From NCBI GenBank assembly GCA_964344155.1, contig CAYFMG010000002.1, forward strand, positions 1-64,000: a DNA stretch of 64,000 nucleotides, in the 5' to 3' direction. Under the pieces are notes generated by a model. That model ran no database searches and had not been told where the DNA came from. It saw nothing but the letters and a program-made list of their open reading frames with translations. A program made the translations under genes and the position numbers. Origin of the DNA: UBA6164 sp964344155. GTDB taxonomy: Bacteria > Patescibacteriota > Gracilibacteria > BD1-5 > UBA6164. Positions 38,290 through 48,543 of this stretch are shown in pieces. Numbering within the stretch: position 1 is the stretch's first letter; every line of letters starts with the position of its first letter.

Positions 38290-40440
38290 ATGGCACACGA
38301 AAATGAAATAGTAGATTTATCAAGAAGAGATTTTTTACACTTAAATACTCAAGATAAGCAAAGTAAAGAAGTTACTGAAGTTGTAAATACTTCAAGTAAC
38401 TTTGTTTATGGTATTTTAATTTGAGTATGAGCTTGATACTTAATATCAGAATTTATTAATAAAAGAAAACAAAAAATTAAAGATCTAGAAACAGAAAATC
38501 TAGAAAAAGAATTAAAAATAGAAAAACTAGAACATCAACAAAATATGTCAGAAATGGTTATAAGTTCTTTTCAAAAACTTAACTCAATTTTTGAAATGTG
38601 GTGAGCAATATTTATTGAAACTGACCAAAACTGAAAAATAATAACTTCAAATAATAATATTACAGAAAAACTATGATATGAAAAAATAGAAGTTATTTGA
38701 AAAAATATAGTAGACCTTGCTCCAGAAGGTGATATAATTAATTTTGAGAAAATTTTATACTGATTAAAAAGTGGAATATATAAAAATGATTTATTTTTTG
38801 AAGTAAGACTAGAAAACAAAGATAATGAAATTATATATTTTGAAGTTTGATTAATTGTATCTGATTATGATGATAATATATCATATATTTTTATAGATAT
38901 AACAACAAGAAGAAATATAGAAGATGCAAACATACAAAAAAATAGAGAGCTTGAAATCATGAATAAAGAAGAGAAAATTTTAAGAAAAAAAGCAGAAGAA
39001 TCATATAAAATTCAAAAACAAATACTTGCTACTCTTGGTCATGATATTAGAGGTTGACTTACTTTAATGCTGTCATTTCTAGATAAACTAAGTGAAACTA
39101 AATTAACCCCTGAACAAAAAGACTACCTAAATAAAGCAAATAAAACTACATATATGACAATAAATATGTCTGATAGTATTCTAGATTATGAAAAAATTAG
39201 AGAGTGAAAAATGGAGCTAGAAAGTATTAGTTTTTCTATATGAAAAGTATTAGATAATGTGTTGAATATTTATGAAAAAGTAAAAGAAAAGTGACTTGAA
39301 CTATATGTAAATATAGATCCTGAAGCTTCTTGAAATTTTTTCTGAGACCCTACTAGGTTAAATCAAATGTTTTTAAACTTACTTACAAATGCTATAAAAT
39401 TTACAAATACTTGAAGTATTTCATTTAATGCTTATAGATCAGAAGAAAATATAATTTTTGAAGTAGTTGATACATGAATATGAATTAAAAAAGAAAATAT
39501 TTCAAAGATTTTTAAAGCCTATACTCAAGAAACTACTGAAACAACAAGAAAAAGTGGTTGAACATGATTATGACTAAATATAACAAAAGACTTAGCACAA
39601 CTAATGTGATGAAAATTGGAGCTAGAATCTACATATCAAGTGTGATCAAAGTTTATACTAACTATACCAATGAAACAAGATAGTAATATTGCACTTGAAA
39701 AAGATACTTTTAAAGATAAAAATATTACCTTGATATCAGATCTTAATGATATTCAAAAAGTAATAAAATATAGCAGTAATTACTTATGAAATAATTTACA
39801 AATTACTTTTGATCTAGATATTTTGAAAGATAAATTGAATACTAATGAGTTAATACTTGTAATTTGAAAACATGAAAATGAAGTTTATAATAAATATCCT
39901 AATGCTACTAATATATACTATGGATGATATGAAGTAAAAGATAATAATACTATTTTTATGCCTTTATCATTCAATAAGTTTAAGAATCTATTAACTGATT
40001 TTTTTATAAATACAGATACTAACTCTGAACAAAAAGAAGTTTTAAAAAGAAAAGAAAAAATATTGATATGAGAAGACTCTCCAGAAATGGCTTTACTTTT
40101 AAAAAGAAATCTTGAAAAATTATGATTTATAAATGTAGATATTCATACAAACAAAAGTGATATTATTAATGCTTTTAAACAAACTAACTATGATCTAATA
40201 TTTATGGATAATCAACTTGAAAACTGAGACTTGTGATTTGAAGTTTGCAGTGAAATAAGAACCTTAGAAAAATGAAGTAATAAAAGATCTGTAATTATTT
40301 CAGCTTCTTGAGATACTCAATGAGAAACTATTCAAACATATTTAAAAAGCTGAGTAAATGCTTTTTATCCAAAACCTTTCAATTTTTCAAAACTAGGTGA
40401 TTTAATTGATCATAATCTAAACAAAAATAAGCAATCTTAA
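38290..40440 (+). CDS. Hybrid histidine kinase (PAS-HisKA-HATPase-REC)
   Basis: A 716-residue signalling protein. One membrane helix near residues 38-55 (FVYGILIGVGAGYLISEF), coiled coil, a PAS domain (IFIETDQNGKIITSNNNITEKLGY), the H box ILATLGHDIRGGLTLML with the phosphorylated His near 255, an HATPase domain (MFLNLLTNAIKFTNTG N box; VDTGIGIKKENISKIF G1; RKSGGTGLGLNITKDL G2), and a C-terminal receiver (ILIGEDSPEMALLLKRNLE, phospho-Asp in DLIFMDNQLENGDLG, K in YPKPFN). A degenerate receiver-like stretch lies between them. No response regulator gene adjoins it. Confidence 0.92.
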
Positions 40441-40458
40441 GATTGCTTATTTTTTTGC
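40423..40458. terminator. Bidirectional terminator between kinase and 40437 gene
   Basis: AATAAGCAATCTT/AAGATTGCTTATT: a continuous palindrome that contains the stop codons of both convergent genes. Confidence 0.85.
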
Positions 40459-40970
40459 ATGTTTATTAAATATACTAAAAAGATCTTTTCTCATTCATCT
40501 TCTGCTAATGCAATATTAATAATATATTCTTTATCTAACATCACCTTAAACTCAGTATCAATTATTCATTTATCTATTTTATTTTCATTAAATAAATCTA
40601 AAAATCTTTCTTTTCATATTTGTGTTTCTATTACTTCTAATAATCTAAACTCTGAGACTCTTTTTTTTCTTAATGTTTTGCTTATATAATCAAATACTAT
40701 TTCTCAATCATTTACAGAAAAAGAAAATACATTATTCTGATCAGGTAAAGCGATAACTCTTTTATTGAGTTGTTTTAAGTAAAAAAGTTCTTTTTTTAAT
40801 CTTATAATACGTTCTTCTTTTTCAATATTTTCAAATATCAAAGGCTTATACTCTTCTAAAACTTGAGCTATTTTTGTTTTTACTTCATCACTTAACCCTG
40901 AATATTCAAGATCATCAATTAATTCTCAAATTTCATCTACAAGCGAATGCATATTATTATTTTCTGACAT
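40437..40970 (-). CDS. Unknown acidic helical protein
   Basis: A 177-residue protein: a helical N-terminal half (LVDEIGELIDDLEYSGLSDE, EEYKPLIFENIEKEERIIRL) and an alpha/beta C-terminal half (VFSFSVNDGEIVFDYIS, FKVMLDKEYIINIALAEDEG). No family was recognised. It is convergent with the hybrid kinase and the two reading frames overlap by 4 bp at their stops. Its last residues (NKNKQS) are similar to the last residues of the kinase because both read the same palindrome. Confidence 0.65.
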
Positions 40971-41036
40971 AATTATTCTTATTATCTTCTAATTAAATAA
41001 TAATATAATAATTAGTTTACAAAAGTCAAATACCTA

Positions 41037-42695
41037 TTATAAAACAATATCTACAACCTTTAACATCAAATTTTTCTTCCCCATCCAAGAATCCTCTGAT
41101 ACATCAAATATCAAGCTTACTTTTTTCCCTGCCCTAACTCATCTTTTTATTTGTTCATAAAAATCTCACATATAAAAAGCAAATATTTTAAATCAGTGTT
41201 TTGTTGTAAATCTAAGATGATCTCTTCCCTGTCACAAAAACTCTAATTTATCATATTCTAAGTTTTCAACCATAAAAAGTGGTTTTGGATTCCCTATTCA
41301 AAATGGTTTATACTTATTTACATGTGATAAAAAATTGAATCATAACTCTTCTAATTTTACTACTTTATCAACTTGTAATTCTTTCTTATGTTTAGAAAAA
41401 TCTAATTTGTTTAATTCATTAATAATCTTTGTTTTAAATTCACTAAATTTTTCCTTACTTATAGAAAATCAAGCAGCTTGTTTATGTCCTCAAAAAGCTA
41501 TAAAATAGTCTTTATACTTTTCAAGTGTTTCTATTATAGAATAGTATTCAGGACTTCTACAACTAGCAACTAGCTTATCTCACTCATCTTTTAAACATAT
41601 ACATGGTTTGTATAATTGTTCTGTTATTCTTCATGCTACTATTCAGATAATACCATGCTCTATTGCTGGTGAGATATAAAATATAATATTATCATCTCTA
41701 TTTATTTTGTTTAATGCATCATTTGTAAACTCTTTTGTAAGAAATTTTCTTTGTTCATTTAGTTGTTCTATATCAGCTAGTGTTCTATTAAGTGTATCTC
41801 AGTTATTTAATATTAGATTTACTGCTTTGTATGGACTATCCATTCTACCTGCTGCATTTAGTCTTGGTCATATTGTAAAACCAAATAAGTCAGCATCTAG
41901 ATCATCATGCATTTTATCTTCTATTAATTTCCTTATTCACTTACTTCTTGATCTTTTTATTTGTTTTAATCATTCTTGTACTATTATCCTATTTTCTCAT
42001 GTAAGTTTCATACAATCAGCTACTGTTCATATTGCTGCTATATCTATTGATTCTTTTACATATTCTCTTGCTTTGTTTTCTGGAAAGTATTCGTTTGCTA
42101 GTGCTTGCATTAGTTTAAAAGCTACTCATGCTCAAGCTAGGTTTTTATACAAATAATCACAATCATCTCTTTTTGGGTTTACTATTGCTACTGCTTCTTC
42201 AGGTATTACTTCTGGTACAGCATGGTGATCTGTAATTATTATATCAATCCCTTTTTCTTTTGCATATTTTATCACATCTATATCTCTTGTTCAGCAATCT
42301 ACTGTTATTATCAAATCTACACTTAGATCTGCTAATTCATCTATAAAATATTTTTTTAAACCATATCAGTCTTTTACTCTATGAGGTAGCCTGTAACTTA
42401 CTTGTAGTCATATTTTTTTGAAAAAATGCATCAAAATAGATGTAGAAGTTACTCCATCTACATCATAGTCTCAGAATATGATTACTCTACTATTATTCTG
42501 ATCAGCTTGTTTTATTCTTTCAACTGCCTTATCCATATCTTTTAATAAATATGGATCATGTAAATCATCTATACTTGATTCTATTTCAAACTCTCAATCT
42601 TTAAATCTATTTTCTATTATTTCATCTATAGTTTTATTTAAAGTGTTTTTATCATATTTTATAATATTTTCTTTCAGGCTTGTTTTTTGTTGCAT
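41037..42695 (-). CDS. recJ: Single-stranded-DNA exonuclease RecJ
   Basis: A 552-residue DHH-family exonuclease of recombination and repair. VIIFGDYDVDGVTSTSIL (motif I, DYDxDG), LIITVDCGTRDIDVI (motif II), ITDHHAVPE (motif III, DHH), VNPKRDDCDYLYKNLAGAGVAFKL, GFTIGPRLNAAGRMDSP and the DHHA1 domain GIIGIVAGRITEQLYKPCICL with SCRSPEYYSII and FIAFGGHKQAAGFSI, then an OB fold, are in order. Length is on the short side but complete. Its first 10 codons are identical to those of the MazF-like gene at 43231, within a 34-bp repeat. Confidence 0.95.
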
Positions 42696-42698
42696 ATT
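42665..42698 (-). repeat. 34-bp direct repeat, copy at the recJ start
   Basis: Perfectly identical to 43201-43234. It covers the ATG and first ten codons (MQQKTSLKEN) of recJ. Confidence 0.95.
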
Positions 42699-42817
42699 GT
42701 TTATTTTTATCAAAAATTTGCTTTTTTGCAAAAGTGGTATATAATGTTAATACAAATCTAGGTATAAAACTAAATCCTAGACCCTCCCCATAGAAATATG
42801 GGAGAATTAGAATAAGA

Positions 42818-43231
42818 TTAAAATAATTTTTTAATCTTATTTTTTATTATCAATAAATCTTCTTCATTTATTTTTCCTAGTTTTTCAATAAACCTTTTAC
42901 TATCAACTGTTTTGAATTGAGATAATGTTATATATGAATCTTTATTAAAATAATCATTCTCTAACTTATAATAAAATTTATTATCTTTTCATTTAGTTGT
43001 CATTGATACAACTAAAAACATTGATCATAATCTTTTTAAAACTAATACAGGCCTTTTAAAATCATCTCATTTTCAAAAACTTTCAAATCAAATATTTTTT
43101 CACATTGAAATATACCAAATATCTCTTTTCTTTGGATATACTTTCTTTTTCCTTTCATCTATTTGTTTTTTCTTATTATTCCATTTATCAAATAGTTCTC
43201 TATTTTCTTTCAGGCTTGTTTTTTGTTGCAT
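42818..43231 (-). CDS. MazF/PemK-like protein sharing the RecJ N-terminus
   Basis: A 137-residue protein. After MQQKTSLKENRELFDKWNNK it has the MazF pattern: KKRDIWYISMGKNIGFESFG, then KRPVLVLKRLGSMFLVVSMT and NKDSYITLSQFKTVDSKRFI. Insert loops suggest the PemK-like group with a longer beta1-beta2 loop. No antitoxin gene precedes it; the next gene upstream is a recombinase and tRNA. Ten N-terminal residues equal those of RecJ. It may be a solitary toxin-like domain whose start was copied from recJ, or both genes may carry a mobile 34-bp segment. Confidence 0.75.
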
Positions 43232-43234
43232 ATT
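43201..43234 (-). repeat. 34-bp direct repeat, copy at the MazF-like start
   Basis: Identical to 42665-42698, 536 bp away, in the same orientation. Confidence 0.95.
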
Positions 43235-43308
43235 TTTATTTATATTATTTTTATGTTATTATATATATAATACCAAAAACACAACTAAAACTTGTAATAT
43301 ATTATTTT

Positions 43309-45054
43309 TTAGTACAATACTACTACCATTCATGCTCCCGTAGCTCAGTTGGAAGAGCACCAGGCCGCGAACCTGGGTTTGCCGTGGGTTCGAATCCTGC
43401 CGGGAGCACCATTTTGACAAGTTAATACACCTTTAGAGGTGTTTTTTGTTTTATTAGAGCTATCTTTGAGTTCAAGGTCTCTATCTCACTTATCCTCTAT
43501 ATCCACATTGAACCTAAATATAACTTCTACAAGCATATTTTTATCACTATCCTCTCAAACTAAGACTCTATCAACTAATATATCAGCTATTCTTCTTTTT
43601 TGTTCATCTGATAAGTTTTCTATTTTTCATACAAAGTCTTTTGAAATTTTTTCTATTATATCTTTTGATAGTTCTAAATTTAATAATTTTTCTATTTTTT
43701 CATCTAACTGACTTATCTTTTTATTATTTTCTTTAATATTTTTATTACATTCTGCTATATATTTATCAGCTTTTTCTTCTGATAATCTTCAATTTATTTC
43801 TTTTTTCTCTATATTAACTTTAGCTACTTCCTCTTCATCATTTCTTCTTTGTAATATCTCTATTTCTTCCCTATATCTATCTATATTATTCAGTTCTGTT
43901 GTTTGTTTTTTGTAGAGTTTAAAAAACTTATCTGGTTTATTTACAAAGTTTAAAATATGATTCCATACAAATTCATCTAAAGGTTTTCAAGGAAATTCTT
44001 TATTTTTTACTTTTTCTCAATCTTTTCTTACAAATGAGTCTCTTCTATAAGAATGTCATCATTTAGTTCTTATTACTCAAACAAATTTTCTCATATCTCA
44101 TCTTTCAGTAAACTCTATTGCATCATACACTTTTCAAGATAGTAAGTATTTTCTTTTTCATCATTTTCTTTCTTCTTCTATTTCTTTTACTTTTGCTTGG
44201 GCTAATTCAAATAGTTGTTTTGATATTATTTTAGGTGTTGGAACTATTACATCGTATTCTTCTCAATCTTTTTTAAATTTTTCTTCTACATATCACATAT
44301 ATGCTGACTCTATCAATATGTCTTTTACTGTTGTTTCATACCATTTTGTATATTCTATATTTTTTCTTACTCATCACTCTCATTTTGGGACTTTCATTTT
44401 GTTTAGCTTCTTCATTATATCTGTATAGCTTAAATCTTCATATATAAACCATTCAAATACTTTTTTTACTATTTCTTTTTCCTTTATTACTATTTCTAAT
44501 TTACTTCATTTTCAGGTCTCATTTTTCTTCTTTATGTATCAATAAGGAGCTGAACCTTGTATATAGTTTCACATTCTTGCTGATGCTATTTTTCATTCTA
44601 TTGTTCTTGATTTTATCATTTCTCTTTCAAACTCTGCTAAAGCTCAGAATATTTGAAATGTCAGCTTTCAGATAGGTCAAGAAAAGTCTATATTTTCTTT
44701 TACTGAATAGAATCAAACTCCATATTGTTTTAGGTCTTCAAAGGTTTTTAATAGATGTGATAAGTTTCTACTCATTCTATCTATTTTCCATACTGCTATC
44801 ATATCAAACTCACCATTTTTAGCATCTTCTATCATTTGTTTGTATGCTGGTCTTTGTAAGTCACTTCAACTAAATCATCAGTCTTCATATAACCATTTTT
44901 TATTTGTTATCCATTTTGGTGATTGATTTTCTTTATATTTTATCAGGTCATTTAAGGCATTTAACTGAAATTCTGGTCAAAATCCTTTTGTTTGTTCTGG
45001 TGTAGATACTCTTATATAAAAGGCTACTCTCACTATATCGGCTGTTTTATTCAT
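43309..45054 (-). CDS. Large serine recombinase (resolvase/integrase)
   Basis: A 581-codon frame from ATG 45054. RVAFYIRVSTPEQTKGFGPE has the catalytic Ser near residue 15; GFSGSDLQRPAYKQMIEDAK, WKIDRMSRNLSHLLKTFED and FQIFGALAEFEREMIKSRT complete the resolvase domain. A recombinase domain (YGYIKKKNETGKGSKLEIV, DLSYTDIMKKLNKM) and a long coiled coil follow. In table 25 no TAA/TAG appears after the coiled coil until 43309, so the frame runs antisense through the whole tRNA-Arg gene. Many TGA codons make it native or long resident. Large serine integrases insert phages and mobile elements at specific sites. Confidence 0.9.
43333..43411 (+). tRNA. tRNA-Arg (GCG), with C33
   Basis: A 79-nt gene including CCA. 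Acceptor GCTCCCG/CGGGAGC, D stem GCTC/GAGC, anticodon stem CCAGG/CCTGG with loop CCGCGAA (anticodon GCG if the loop is seven bases), 7-base variable region, T arm GTGGG-TTCGAAT-CCTGC. Position 33 is C, not the nearly universal T, and the variable loop is slightly long. CGN codons are rare in native genes here. The antisense strand is covered by the recombinase frame. Confidence 0.85.
43427..43449 (+). terminator. Terminator of tRNA-Arg
   Basis: ACACCT/AGGTGT hairpin followed by TTTTTG. Confidence 0.65.
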
Positions 45055-45117
45055 AAAAAAAGAGTTAATATTAATTAACTCAATTATAACTACTTTCTCA
45101 AATTTATCCAGCTCTTC

Positions 45118-45282
45118 TTAAGCAAATAATCACATTTTTCCTAAAGTATTAGCAAGTATTTTTTCAATTTCTAAAATAGAGTTTTTTTCTTCACTAAATA
45201 TTGCTTTAAATATAATTTTATTCTTTCTTTTTCACTGTGGTTGTATTGTTTTTATTCTTGGTATTTTCGTCTTATTTCTCAT
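45118..45282 (-). CDS. Small basic protein upstream of the recombinase
   Basis: A 54-residue protein beginning MRNKTKIPRIKTIQPQGKRK and ending LANTLGKMGLFA. It has two in-frame TGA codons. It lies 64 bp upstream of the recombinase on the same strand and might be its accessory or regulatory protein. No family recognised; short length limits confidence. Confidence 0.5.
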
Positions 45283-45430
45283 AAAAAATCAAAATATATA
45301 AGTTAATATATTTTTAGTTTCTTATAATTCCCATTTAAAACAAAGTGTTTTTCTGATTTTTTTGTAACTCTTTTTTTATAGTGTCCAGAAATTTAAGTGC
45401 CTATTATATATAGTCATTCCCGAATAATTA

Positions 45431-45459
45431 TTGCTTTTATAATGAAAATATATTATAAT
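45431..45459 (+). promoter_or_regulatory. Putative promoter of island D
   Basis: TTGCTT-17 bp-TATAAT, about 48 bp before the ATG at 45507. Confidence 0.5.
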
Positions 45460-45506
45460 AAGTAAGTTAATATCTTTCAACTATTTTACCGTAAGGAGGA
45501 GATACA

Positions 45507-45755
45507 ATGAACCCGGAACTTATTAACATACTGTCTCATACTGCTATTGTCTTTTTCTTTACCATTATGCTGTTTAAATGTAATGGTAAAAGACAACCTA
45601 TTTCTTGTCTTTTGGTATCTATTTTAACAGCTGTACTGTTTGAGGTATTTACCATTGACGGAATATTAGCTATGCCTTTTGCTTTTGCTGTACTAACCAC
45701 AGCTGGCTTAAAGATAAAGTGTAAAATGCAAGTTGGACATATGGCTATTGGTTAA
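45507..45755 (+). CDS. Small membrane protein of island D
   Basis: An 82-residue protein with three predicted membrane segments (about residues 8-22, 31-50 and 52-70) and a Cys in the first loop. GTAAGGAGGAGATACA before the ATG is a near-perfect Shine-Dalgarno. No TGA; codons CCG, GGC and GAC are used. No family recognised. It stands alone with a strong terminator, in the gap between the recombinase-associated ORF and a native gene. Confidence 0.7.
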   Translation: MNPELINILSHTAIVFFFTIMLFKCNGKRQPISCLLVSILTAVLFEVFTIDGILAMPFAFAVLTTAGLKIKCKMQVGHMAIG

Positions 45756-45775
45756 TATCCATTTGCCATAAATAT

Positions 45776-45801
45776 AACTCCCCTAACCAAGGGGAGTTTA
45801 C
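45776..45801 (+). terminator. Terminator of island D
   Basis: AACTCCCCT/AGGGGAGTT hairpin with AACCA loop and short T tail. Confidence 0.8.
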
Positions 45802-45819
45802 TATTATATCTCATATCTG

Positions 45820-45985
45820 TTACCCTCTAATATAAACTATCCACCTTTTCCTCTTCTTTAAAATACAAACTCGCATTTTGAATTATTTTAAATTCTGACT
45901 TCCATCTCTTTCAAACCCTATATTTTTCTAGTCATCACTTAATAGAAATGTATATGTAAGGTTTCTTGTGAACTCTACCATAAAA
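45820..45985 (-). other. Possible gene remnant
   Basis: On the minus strand a frame without ATG encodes about 50 residues (GRVHKKPYIYISIKGGLEKY and KSEFKIIQNASLYFKEEEKV) ending at TAG near 45827. It lies beyond the terminator of the upstream gene. It may be the end of a decayed native gene next to island D. Confidence 0.35.
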
Positions 45986-45992
45986 AATAAAT

Positions 45993-46026
45993 AAAAAAAT
46001 ACCAATTATAAATAGGTATTTTTTTA
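45993..46026. terminator. Terminator of the 46024 gene
   Basis: AAAAAAATACC/GGTATTTTTTT hairpin, symmetric. Confidence 0.75.
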
Positions 46027-46326
46027 TTTATCGTCAGAACTAGCTAATTCTTCATACTCTTTTCTGATTCTAGCTTCTAATTCTGGGTAGTTTCTTTGAA
46101 TACTTCTTGCTACAATGTAAAAAGGTTTTACATATTCAACATATTCGTAAACTTCAGGGTGTTGCATCTCGTTATAAACAGTATTTATAACATGACCTTT
46201 TTTTTGTAAAACTTGAATAAGAGAAGTAACATTTCTCCCACCATTCATTAGTTTGTTTAAGTCTTTTCTTGGAACTCTTTTTCTTTTTTGTAATAATTCC
46301 AATACTTGATCAACTCTCATCGCCAT
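46024..46326 (-). CDS. Small winged-helix-like protein
   Basis: A 100-residue protein (MAMRVDQVLELLQKRKRVPR, LNKLMNGGRNVTSLIQVLQK, KGHVINTVYNE) whose order of helices and a basic hairpin resembles winged-helix DNA-binding modules. The C-terminal helix is charged (SIQRNYPELEARIRKEYEEL). There is no TGA but the A/T-rich codons and absence of a Shine-Dalgarno are native in style. The second ATG (codon 3) could also be the start. A regulator role is a guess. Confidence 0.6.
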   Translation of the reverse strand: MAMRVDQVLELLQKRKRVPRKDLNKLMNGGRNVTSLIQVLQKKGHVINTVYNEMQHPEVYEYVEYVKPFYIVARSIQRNYPELEARIRKEYEELASSDDK

Positions 46327-46397
46327 AATGTATAAAATTAATAAATTAAATTGTAAACAATACTTTTATTGTTATCTATACAATAATCATTTTTAAT

Positions 46398-46436
46398 AAA
46401 AAGTCAAGTTTTTTTTAGAGAAAACTTGACTTTTTA
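46398..46436. terminator. Terminator of the HisRS-like gene
   Basis: AAAAAGTCAAGTTTT/AAAACTTGACTTTTT, a perfect 15-bp stem with an 8-base loop, between two leftward genes. Confidence 0.75.
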
Positions 46437-46461
46437 TGTTTTTATTACCTATTTTAAGTAA

Positions 46462-47676
46462 CTATTCCCTTATTAAATCCCTTGCTGGACAGTAAAAGTC
46501 CAGTTTATCTTTACCTATCTTTTCTATTATATAATCTATTAATTCTTCTTTTTTAACCTCTTGTTGAGTTCAATCTTCAATATTTCTTACCTGAAAAATA
46601 CCATTTCTAGCTTCCATAAGACCAACCATAACAACATATTTAGCTCCTGATCTATTAGCTTTTAACATTTGTTCTTTCATAGATGGAGTTCAAAGAGAAA
46701 CAACTGTGTTAATTCCTGCTTCCCTAGCCTTTATAGATAAAGGTAATACTACTTTTTTAGCATCATCTCATAATTGAACAAAAAATAAATCTATTTTATC
46801 TTTATTTTTAATTTTTATATCTCTTTCTACTAACATTTTTACTAAAATAGAAGTATCTATATAAAAACCAGTTGCACTTATGTCTTTTGGACTTCATAAA
46901 TCCTTTGCTAAAGTGTTATATCTTGCTCATTTTGAAATAATTTCTCCATTTTCTCATACAAATTCCCACACAGAGTTTGTATTGTAGTCATTTTTTGGAA
47001 TCAATGTATGATCTTCCTCATAAGGAACTTCTAATATGTCTAAATATTCTTTAAAACTAGCATAGTGTTTCTTTGAATCTTTTTTCAAAAATTTTATCAT
47101 ACTTGGAGCTTGTGAAGCTAGTATTTTTTCATCTTCATCTGTACTAGATAATAATAACATAGGATTTTTCTCTAGTATTTCTTTAGATTCATCTGTTAAT
47201 AGATGCTTTTTGTTTTCATAAAAGCTTTCTAATTCTTCTTTATATTTAACCTTTTCTTTTTCTACTCAAGCTGAATTTATTCTTATTTTGAATGTATTTT
47301 GTAAATCAATCTTGTTTAAAGCAATATATGTTATATATATTGAAATAGCATCTAAAATAGGATCATTTTCTCAGATAATTTCTCATCAAATTCTTTGTTC
47401 TTGAGAATCATTTTCAAAAAAACTACTCATATAATAATAATATACAGGTTGTATTTGTTCTGAAATATTATGATCTAAATATGACTGCATTACTCATTTT
47501 TCTGAACAAGATCTTAGTTTTCAGTTTTCTAAAAGACTTGTAGATATTCTTCTAAATCAGTTTTTACGAAACTCATGACGAAAAACTTTTTTTAGAAAAG
47601 TAAGATATTTATGATAATCTGGAGAAAAACAACAATTTGTTCATTTTAATAAGAAACTTTGGTTAGATTCAGACAT
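46462..47676 (-). CDS. HisRS/HisZ-like class II synthetase paralogue
   Basis: A 404-residue protein with the overall plan of histidyl-tRNA synthetase: a class II-like core and a C-terminal HisRS-type anticodon-binding domain (LFFVQLGDDAKKVVLPLSIK, NTVVSLGTPSMKEQMLKANR, AKYVVMVGLMEARNG). Motif 2 (PVYYYYMSSFFENDSQEQRI) lacks the G-R-ERP signature of the true enzyme at 4953, and the active-site HisA loop (RGLNYYTG) is replaced by PKNDYNTNSVWEFVG. It is therefore probably not a normal tRNA synthetase; HisZ-like regulation or an unknown ligase are options. His biosynthesis genes are absent here. Confidence 0.7.
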
Positions 47677-47800
47677 ATTTTTTTATTTATTATTAAAAAT
47701 ATAAAGTGTATTATAAAATATTTTACAAAAAAAGAAAAGTTTTTTTTGATTTTTTTTAAATAGCTATAAAATATTCTTACTATCCCTTAATTATACAAAA

Positions 47801-48424
47801 ATGCTACAAGAAATTAATAGAGAAATATTAGTATGGTTAAATTCTCTGCTAGATTATGATTTTGTACAAATTATAACCCTTTGTTTTGCAGATACTCCCA
47901 TTTTTTTCCTGCCTATTTTCCTAATATCTATGTGGATTTATTATACTTATAGAAAAAAAACAGAAGTTATATCAGATATATGATTAACAAAAAGTTTACT
48001 AGAAAAAGAAAACTTGCTTTATATATTTTACTCTGTAATTATCTGAATATGTATAAATCTATTAATCCAACAAATAGTAGTTGTTGATAGACCAGAAGAA
48101 GCTATTAAATGAGTATGAATGCTATTACTAGATCATATACCAGATGCTTCATTCCCTTCTGATCATGCTGCTGTTTCAGTAACTTTTCTTACTGGTTTAT
48201 TTCTAGCATGATACAAAAAAGTATGATTCTTTTTTACTCCTTTTGTTATACTAATGATAATCTCAAGAGTAATCTTATGAGTACACTGGCCTTTTGATGT
48301 AATAGCGTGAAGTTTGATATGAATCTTTGCTAGCTTTTTAACTTTTAATTATATAACAAAGCTAAAACTTATAAATAAACTAAATCAAGTTATTATAAAA
48401 ACTATAAGCTTTTTTAAGTTATAA
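47801..48424 (+). CDS. PAP2-family membrane phosphatase
   Basis: A 207-residue protein with five to six membrane helices and the three phosphatase signature motifs: QQIVVVDRPEEA (KxxxxxxRP, here with the Arg-Pro), ASFPSDHAAVS (PSGH type, here PSDHA) and ISRVILGVHWPFDV (SRxxxxxHxxxD). Such enzymes dephosphorylate undecaprenyl-pyrophosphate or phosphatidic acid. Location before murG suggests recycling of the lipid carrier in cell-wall synthesis. Confidence 0.9.
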
Positions 48425-48543
48425 AGCTTCATACCATTAATTATGATTATAAATATTTTTAAGAAAAAGTCAATTCTTTTAAAAACTTTACTTTTCATAA
48501 AAAAAATGTAATATACTTATAATAATATATAATTTAACACATT

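Noticed and set aside
41707..42156. 149-codon plus-strand open frame
   Set aside because: Antisense of recJ, which shows all DHH motifs in the minus frame.
43105..43425. Plus-strand frame reading through tRNA-Arg
   Set aside because: It starts antisense to the MazF-like gene and its end is simply translated tRNA; no homology or start signal.
43333..45282. A complete prophage or integrated plasmid around the recombinase
   Set aside because: Only the recombinase and one tiny ORF are present; no replication, structural or second attachment site could be found.
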